In this document: one piece after another, positions 58,650-64,000 of the stretch
Numbering within the stretch: the first letter of the stretch is position 1
How the letters are laid out: each line of letters opens with the position of its first letter
Source: Plectrocnemia conspersa
Taxonomy: Eukaryota; Arthropoda; Insecta; Trichoptera; Polycentropodidae
Assembly (NCBI GenBank): GCA_009617715.1
Contig: VTFK01000085.1
Span: 1,302,001-1,366,000, forward strand
DNA length: 64,000 nt
Direction: 5' to 3'
Position numbers and translations under genes: made by a program
The notes under the pieces: generated by a model
What the model was told of the DNA's origin: nothing
Seen by the model: the letters and a program-made list of their open reading frames with translations, nothing else
Database searches by the model: none

Positions 58650-59375
58650 ATTTTAAAATTAGAGTTTTAAAATATACAATGAAAAATATATTTATTATCC
58701 ACAATCGAATTTATATTTAATCTGAATTTATATGGACTAAAATATAACTATTGTCACTTTTTCATTACATAGGACAGGGTTTTGTTTAAATCGGATTATG
58801 AATAATTCGTGATATTTGATTATATAAGTAACATCGAATCTTTTGTGAAAGCTTCGAATAATATTTCATTATAAAGTTATAAATTAGCAGCTGGCATAAC
58901 AGAATTTTCCTAATGGGCGCCCATCACGAATTTTATACTAATGTTTATAATATTTATTCGTTTATTAGTATTACTTGATTTAATCATATATTATAAAATC
59001 TATTTTTTATTATCCTATGCATTGATAATATTATTTGTATATAATCTAATGTAAAAACCCTTATAATATATAGTCGTCTGCTATAACAACCAATTCACTT
59101 CAGTAAATATTGACCTCAAAACACATTTATTACACACTCCATCTTAGTGACAAAGATAAACATTTGCGCTGAATTTCTACGATTACATTTAATATATTTT
59201 GCTTTAGTGAAAAAATCCTTATATTTATTAACTATAATTTTTAAAATCATTAAAAATCATTTTTATTCGTCCGTTTTACTTTAAATAACAATTTGCAAGT
59301 AGATGTCATAAATACTGATTTTTCTTGAATTATTAGTAAAAAAATCATACTTTGGTTGCTCAGATAATATAACTC
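58650..59375. other. AT-rich stretch, no feature
   Basis: Nothing beyond AT-rich DNA was recognised. The last ~100 bp may be unreadable RT sequence. Confidence 0.45.
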
Positions 59376-59381
59376 AGTTAT

Positions 59382-59880
59382 TATTGAGTTATTTGAGCGA
59401 TCGTAGACAGCTTGTATCCTAAGAGGGCAATTGTTAAAATAATATTTTATTATTTCGAAGGTTTCTCAATGATCCAACTTAGGCACTCTGCTCTTTGCTT
59501 TATTCATTAATGACATAAATACAAAAGTTAAAAACTCTATATTTCTGATGATTTAAAATTGTTAACTTGCATTTAATTCGTTGCAGACTCTCTGGAGAAT
59601 GATTTAAATTTTCCATGGAGATATGCTTCCGTCAACCCAGTGCCTTTTAGTGTCTAAAAGTTCGATATTGTGTAATTTTCTCGATGTCGTTCGCAAACAG
59701 ATTATTTCTATGATGAGAACGCTTTGATTAAAGGAACTTTTACCAAAGATTTTGGAATCACTTTTAAGTGCAAGTGGGGATTCTCTCTTCGCGTAAAAAT
59801 CTTACAAGATCTTTGTTTCTTTTCGACGATCTATCAGTAATTTTCGTTCTCTATGACACCTTAGCTTACAGTATTCTTGA
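59382..59880 (+). pseudogene. Decayed Jockey-like LINE reverse transcriptase
   Basis: In order on the plus strand: LLSYLSDRRQLVS* (SYLS.R.Q.V), VSQ*SNLGTLLFALFINDIN at 59,461-59,520 (GVPQGSNLGPLLF.LFINDI, with TGA at the Gly codon), YISDDLKL at 59,538-59,561 (YADDLK catalytic box, Ala to Ser, both Asp kept) and TKDFGITFK at 59,741-59,767 (KDLGV.F). Spacing between blocks is as expected for this RT family. At least three frame changes and several stops are present. Similarity fades after about 59,880, before the GC island at 60.1 kb. Confidence 0.85.
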
Positions 59881-60129
59881 ATCTGATTGATTTTAAAACA
59901 ATTTTAAATCAAACTTTATAGCAGTATTGGAATAACTAAGCTTGTATTTATTTATGCTTTTTACTCTTAGTTCATAATGGATATGAAGTAGTAGTTTTGG
60001 ATCATGATTTGCAACAATGAGCAGTTGAATAAGAAGACAAAAATATTCCCAGTCAGCCCTGCAGCTATATTGTCTGTCAACCCTTGCGTAATAAAAATAC
60101 CCTGAATTATATATGGTGGCGATATTTTT

Positions 60130-60420
60130 ATTCTTAAACTTTAACGGGTGTCTTTGTCGGCCATTTTGTGTCTGACACTTTCAAAATGGCGGACAAGTTT
60201 CTGGCACGGCACGCCCGAGCGCCTACTCATAATCGCGTTAACAAGACAATCGGAGGTGGCGACGAGGGTTGCCACTGGCACACCTGGTTTAATTACACAC
60301 AGATTAATTAGAACTCATCCGCGCACCGCCACCACCTGAGACTTCACCTTTAATCTCGCTTACGTCTCCCTGTCCCGCCGGAATCGTAAACGTGGCGACT
60401 CTGTGGAAATATTTGCCTTT
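60130..60420. promoter_or_regulatory. GC-rich island
   Basis: GC-rich, CpG-bearing block (GGCGGACAAG, GGCACGGCACGCCCGAGCGC, CATCCGCGCACCGCCACCACC) with TTTAATTACACACAGATTAATTAG containing ATTA/TAAT cores, so in pattern it fits an enhancer. The 63-codon frame is incidental. Confidence 0.4.
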
Positions 60421-60499
60421 TTAATATGTATGGAATGTCACATCAAATATGCAAAGCTTCTTTTATGGATATTACAATCAAACCAACTCGAATAAATTC

Positions 60500-60620
60500 T
60501 TGAAGACCATAAATTGTTTTAAGCGCACGTCAAACACACGCTCGAGCATGCACGCTAAGTCGTTCAATTTTTATTGCAATTTGCGTGTACGAAATTGCTA
60601 GTTTTCTCATATATTATTTT
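60500..60620. promoter_or_regulatory. Small GC-richer patch
   Basis: AAGCGCACGTCAAACACACGC and TTTTTATTGCAATTTGCGTG form a short mixed block beside the larger island. Nothing further can be said. Confidence 0.2.
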
Positions 60621-60949
60621 ATAGAATAAGCAAATAAATATTAAATAAGCTTTTTAATTAAAATCACGATTTTAAAATAAATCCTATTTTATTTTGATAT
60701 GAATTGATAACCATAAATAATTTTAAAAATATTTAAAATCTCAAAAATAAAATTAATAAAAAGTGCTAGCTTCGTTTATATTATAATAAATTATTAACTA
60801 CTGTAAAGATTGATTATCTAGTCTTTGCGATTCTATGTAGCTCTAATGAAGTATTAAATTTGATTGATCTCTCATCTGTTTAATCACATGTATAATCTAA
60901 AATCGGATTTGCAAATTGCTTGTGAATATTTTATTTATTTTCGCTAAAA

Positions 60950-61205
60950 TTTAATTTGTGCCAGCAGGGGAAAGTTTTACTTTTTGAGAATCGAATTTAG
61001 GGAAAACTGCCATTCATTTTAAAGAAGAGAAAGCCTCACTTTCGGGACTTGAATGAAAGGATTTAATTATCGGTCGGTTGTTCCGCCATTCGAGGTTCAA
61101 ACTAATTAAACTTAAGATTTCAGATCCTGCGTTGAGCGTCTGACGAAGGTATCGCTCGGTTATTGCGAGAAACATTCTGACGCTTGTTTTTGCTTTTCTT
61201 AGAAC
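60950..61205. promoter_or_regulatory. GC-richer island
   Basis: GGATTTAATTATCGGTCGG, AACTAATTAAAC and CGCTCGGTTATTGCG lie within a compact block; GGTATCGCTCGG and TTATTGCGAGAAAC flank a short imperfect inverted segment. Candidate regulatory element. Confidence 0.35.
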
Positions 61206-61559
61206 CTCATTGTTGTATACCTTTATATTGAATTACATATACACATATTGGAATTGTATTAGGTACATCTATATTTGTGCGTAATTTAAGGAAATTTCAA
61301 AACAGCACTGTTGACTCTTGAAATAAATCATATCTGATTCTTATTAATTAGCTAATAATACTTTTAATATTATGGGAAATTGCTTTTAATAATATATTTA
61401 ATGTTTTCTATTTAAACATTAAATATATTATTTAAATATTATTAAAAAAAATAGTATATGATTTTATTTTTATTTTAAAAATCTCTTAAAAAAAAAAATA
61501 TTATTTTGAAATTAACTGATCTGGTTTAAATTTTTAAATTTTATATAAGCTCCATAAAT

Positions 61560-61880
61560 GGTCTACGAAATGAGATGCTTCTTTTCTACCGCGGACCGAT
61601 GCCTTTCATATCTCATCTGGACCTATTCTCGCTTTTTCTCTTCTCGCAAATAAATCAACAAAAGTGCGAGAGGGCAACCCTGTGCAAAATAAATGGTCAA
61701 AGCTTTCCGCTGAAATGCTGATAGATCGAGCGACAGCTTACATAACGAGTCACTTGCGCGTCGATCTCTCGGTCAAATCGAAAGTTCGACACAATAAATC
61801 ACAAAAGCCTCAAACTGTATTAGTGCCAACCGATAGTAATCCTAGAAACGTTCAAATTAATTTGATTTCAACCTATACAA
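61560..61880. promoter_or_regulatory. GC-richer island
   Basis: CTACCGCGGACCGATGCC (AACCGCGG-like on the opposite strand), GATAGATCGAGCGACAGC and GTCACTTGCGCGTCGATCTC mark the block. The 81-codon plus-strand frame has no motif. Candidate non-coding regulatory DNA. Confidence 0.3.
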
Positions 61881-61889
61881 AATTATGTT

Positions 61890-63400
61890 ACTTGTTTTAT
61901 ATTTATTAAAAGTTTGGCGAAGTAATACGCAAAAAGGTTAAAACGTAATGAATATTAAATTATCATATATAGAAAATAGGTTATTGTATTCAAAATTTGA
62001 TAAAGATATTGAACATACTGCATTTACAGTTAATATGATATTAGATTATTATAGTACAGATTTTTTTCTGGAACAAAATTTATCGTATATGTGTATGTCT
62101 CAATTTGAGAACTGCAGTATAAATAAATATAGTTCATAATCTTTCATTATAAATTTAAAAATGTAAATATTTATAAGCTACATATAAAAACGACATAATT
62201 AGGTACTTACATATTACATGCATAATAAGTATTTACAAAGCAAGTTTCATATATGTACAAACTTCTATATATGCACATAATGTATGTATGAAAAAATATT
62301 TACAACGACGCTGCAACAAAAGAGCGCAGGATAAAAGCATAAATTATAAAAGCGCACCGACATAAGCACGTAAAGATTTAAAAAAATCTTAAATACTCTT
62401 TCAAAAACCTTTTTTAACGTAGTATTTTTATTTAAAATAACAAATCTAGAAAGCTTTATATTAAAAAGTTGTATATAACATTTCACATACATATGTGTAT
62501 ATACACAAACAAAACATACATATATCCATACATACATATTACTAACGGATATATTTTTAAATGTTCACGCAAAATATTAATCTATACAATTAATAATAAT
62601 GCTGCGCACCTAAAATTAAAGAGCAGCATCACAAACATTTTATTAGATCCTCATATATATTAATATCAAATATCCTTCATTTGGCAAGCTTGCTAAGAAA
62701 CTAGATAGCTCGTGCAAAAAGAGAATTCTCAAGCGCTGGCGTTCTAGCCGCGACGTGCAAGAATAAGGGACGCGATCGCAATTTTCTAGAATACTCTAAG
62801 TCGCTGAACATTGACGAATTGTCGACACCGACCCTTAGAAACTAAATAAGTGCTTCATTGACTATACTTTACGTTAAAATGCTATTAATTGTAACTCAAC
62901 GCTCCTAACAAAAATAAATAAAATCTTGATAAAAAAATTGCAATAAAAATCAGTATGTTCTACATAATAAAATAATTAATTTTCTACTCTTGGGCTAATA
63001 AAATGCTTTGATTAAAAATAATTAAAGTTATAAATATAGGCATAGCAAAATTTAAAAATATTTTTACATAATTATTTTAAAGTCGTTTATACATGTAATA
63101 TCTAATTAAGTAAATAAAATAAATCTTTTGGTATACTAATTATCATATTTTTAACCATTTTAAATGCAAAATACTATATTTGTGTTTTAAATTAAACGTT
63201 GTCCAAATCATTAACAATTCATATTGCTTTAATCATTCTTTTTTTCTTTCATATTTTATATTTATTTTTTATAAATCTTTGCATAACCTTTGCCTATGTA
63301 CCTTGCATCCGCTCCACTGCCATGTTTACTGCCCTGAATTTATAAAATAAAGTAAAATTGTAACTAGAATAAAATGCATTTCTTCTTATTTAACAAAAAT
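61890..63400. other. AT-rich stretch, no feature
   Basis: ACATACATATGT-type simple sequence occurs at 62,485-62,540. A slightly mixed patch at 62,690-62,830 (GCGCTGGCGTTCTAGCCGCG) may be one more small island. No gene was seen. Confidence 0.45.
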
Positions 63401-63408
63401 ATTTTGCC

Positions 63409-63454
63409 CTAGGCTAGGTTGGGGTACAAAATACCATAACCTAACCCAGCCTAG
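63409..63454. repeat. Fold-back sequence of the CCTAACCCAGCCTAG type
   Basis: CTAGGCTAGGTTGGGGTA and TACCATAACCTAACCCAGCCTAG are separated by a 5-nt loop and pair over most of their length with a short bulge. The right arm continues GCTCAAA, as the fold-back at 52.1 kb continues ACTCAAA, so both belong to one small family. Confidence 0.6.
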
Positions 63455-63459
63455 CTCAA

Positions 63460-64000
63460 ACTTTCATATGAAAACATTTTTTTTACGTTTGTATTATATT
63501 TGTAAAATTATATCAAAATGTGCTTAGTTTTATAATCCAAAGCGTAAGAAAATTCATAAATTTGAGTATAAAATGTAAAACTATCCTAAAAATTGAATAT
63601 TTATGTATTTTATTTATAATCCAAATTTTCTCATATAATAAAAAATATTTGAATGCTTGTTTAAACTAATATTTTTTTATTTACTTTTAATCATTTATGT
63701 ACTTTTGACAATCGCACTTGTGATTATGCAGTTTTTCTCTGCAAGATTTTGATGGATTGTCTACTACTTACATAATAATGTCTAATATATATTTTTTTAA
63801 TTATATTTAAAACCCCAAAAACAAACCATATATTGCAAGTTTATCTTTAAATAAATATTAAATGAAAAAAAAAATTGTGGACGCCATAACTGCTGTAGTA
63901 ATAATAAATAAAACATATTTAATAAATATTTCAACAAAGTTGTCAATCTGTATTGTTTTAAAATGGTTGCATTTTAAAATTTATCAAAACGATGTTTTAT
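63460..64000. other. AT-rich stretch to the window end, no feature
   Basis: Nothing recognised. Confidence 0.5.

Overview
This is strongly AT-rich animal DNA, almost certainly an insect nuclear genome. It has no operons, no bacterial-type genes and no ORF longer than 165 codons. It is full of decayed insect-type transposable elements: mariner, piggyBac, several hAT lineages and Jockey-like non-LTR retrotransposons. I cannot fix the insect order from the sequence. I found no host protein-coding exon, rRNA or intact tRNA that I would defend. The window looks like a gene desert or a very large intron.

Two kinds of sequence are interleaved. The first is a set of compact, less AT-rich islands of about 150-600 bp. 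The main ones are near 2.2, 6.7, 9.5, 10.4, 11.1, 11.9, 12.5, 15.6, 18.3, 19.6, 23.7, 27.4, 31.8, 34.4, 36.4, 38.9, 41.8, 42.9, 46.1, 47.0, 47.8, 49.1, 50.2, 56.7, 57.4, 57.9, 60.3, 61.1 and 61.7 kb. They lack coding structure, and several carry homeodomain-like ATTA/TAAT cores, E-boxes and short perfect palindromes. By inference they are candidate conserved non-coding or cis-regulatory elements. The second kind is AT-rich DNA holding transposon fossils.

The fossils I can read by translation are: a mariner transposase (0.27-0.87 kb); Jockey-like LINE pieces (ORF2 linker at 4.26 kb, RT at 28.7-29.2 kb, ORF1 at 48.3-48.6 kb, RT at 59.4-59.9 kb); other LINE RT pieces (52.7 and 58.5 kb); four hAT transposases (16.0-16.4, 21.2-21.5, 35.8-36.3 and 55.2-56.0 kb); and a piggyBac C-terminal Cys-rich domain inside a TTAA-flanked element (27.86-28.55 kb). 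All are riddled with stops or frameshifts.

Non-autonomous elements recognised by their ends are: two near-identical 871-bp elements 16 kb apart (24.24 and 40.39 kb) with long terminal inverted repeats and flanking TA; a 481-bp TA-flanked mariner-like element with a second element nested in it (7.33-7.81 kb); a hAT-type element with an 8-bp target duplication that carries a LINE fragment (51.26-53.11 kb); and a nested pair at 29.27-30.95 kb containing a ~170-bp tandem repeat. Other repeats are a five-unit ~175-bp tandem array (33.09-33.94 kb), a ~223-bp tandem duplication (16.6-17.1 kb) and two dispersed repeat pairs.

No gene network can be described. The interest lies in the transposon stratigraphy, the uncharacterised 871-bp family, and the regularly scattered non-coding islands. 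I see no convincing novel defence, biosynthetic or signalling system here.
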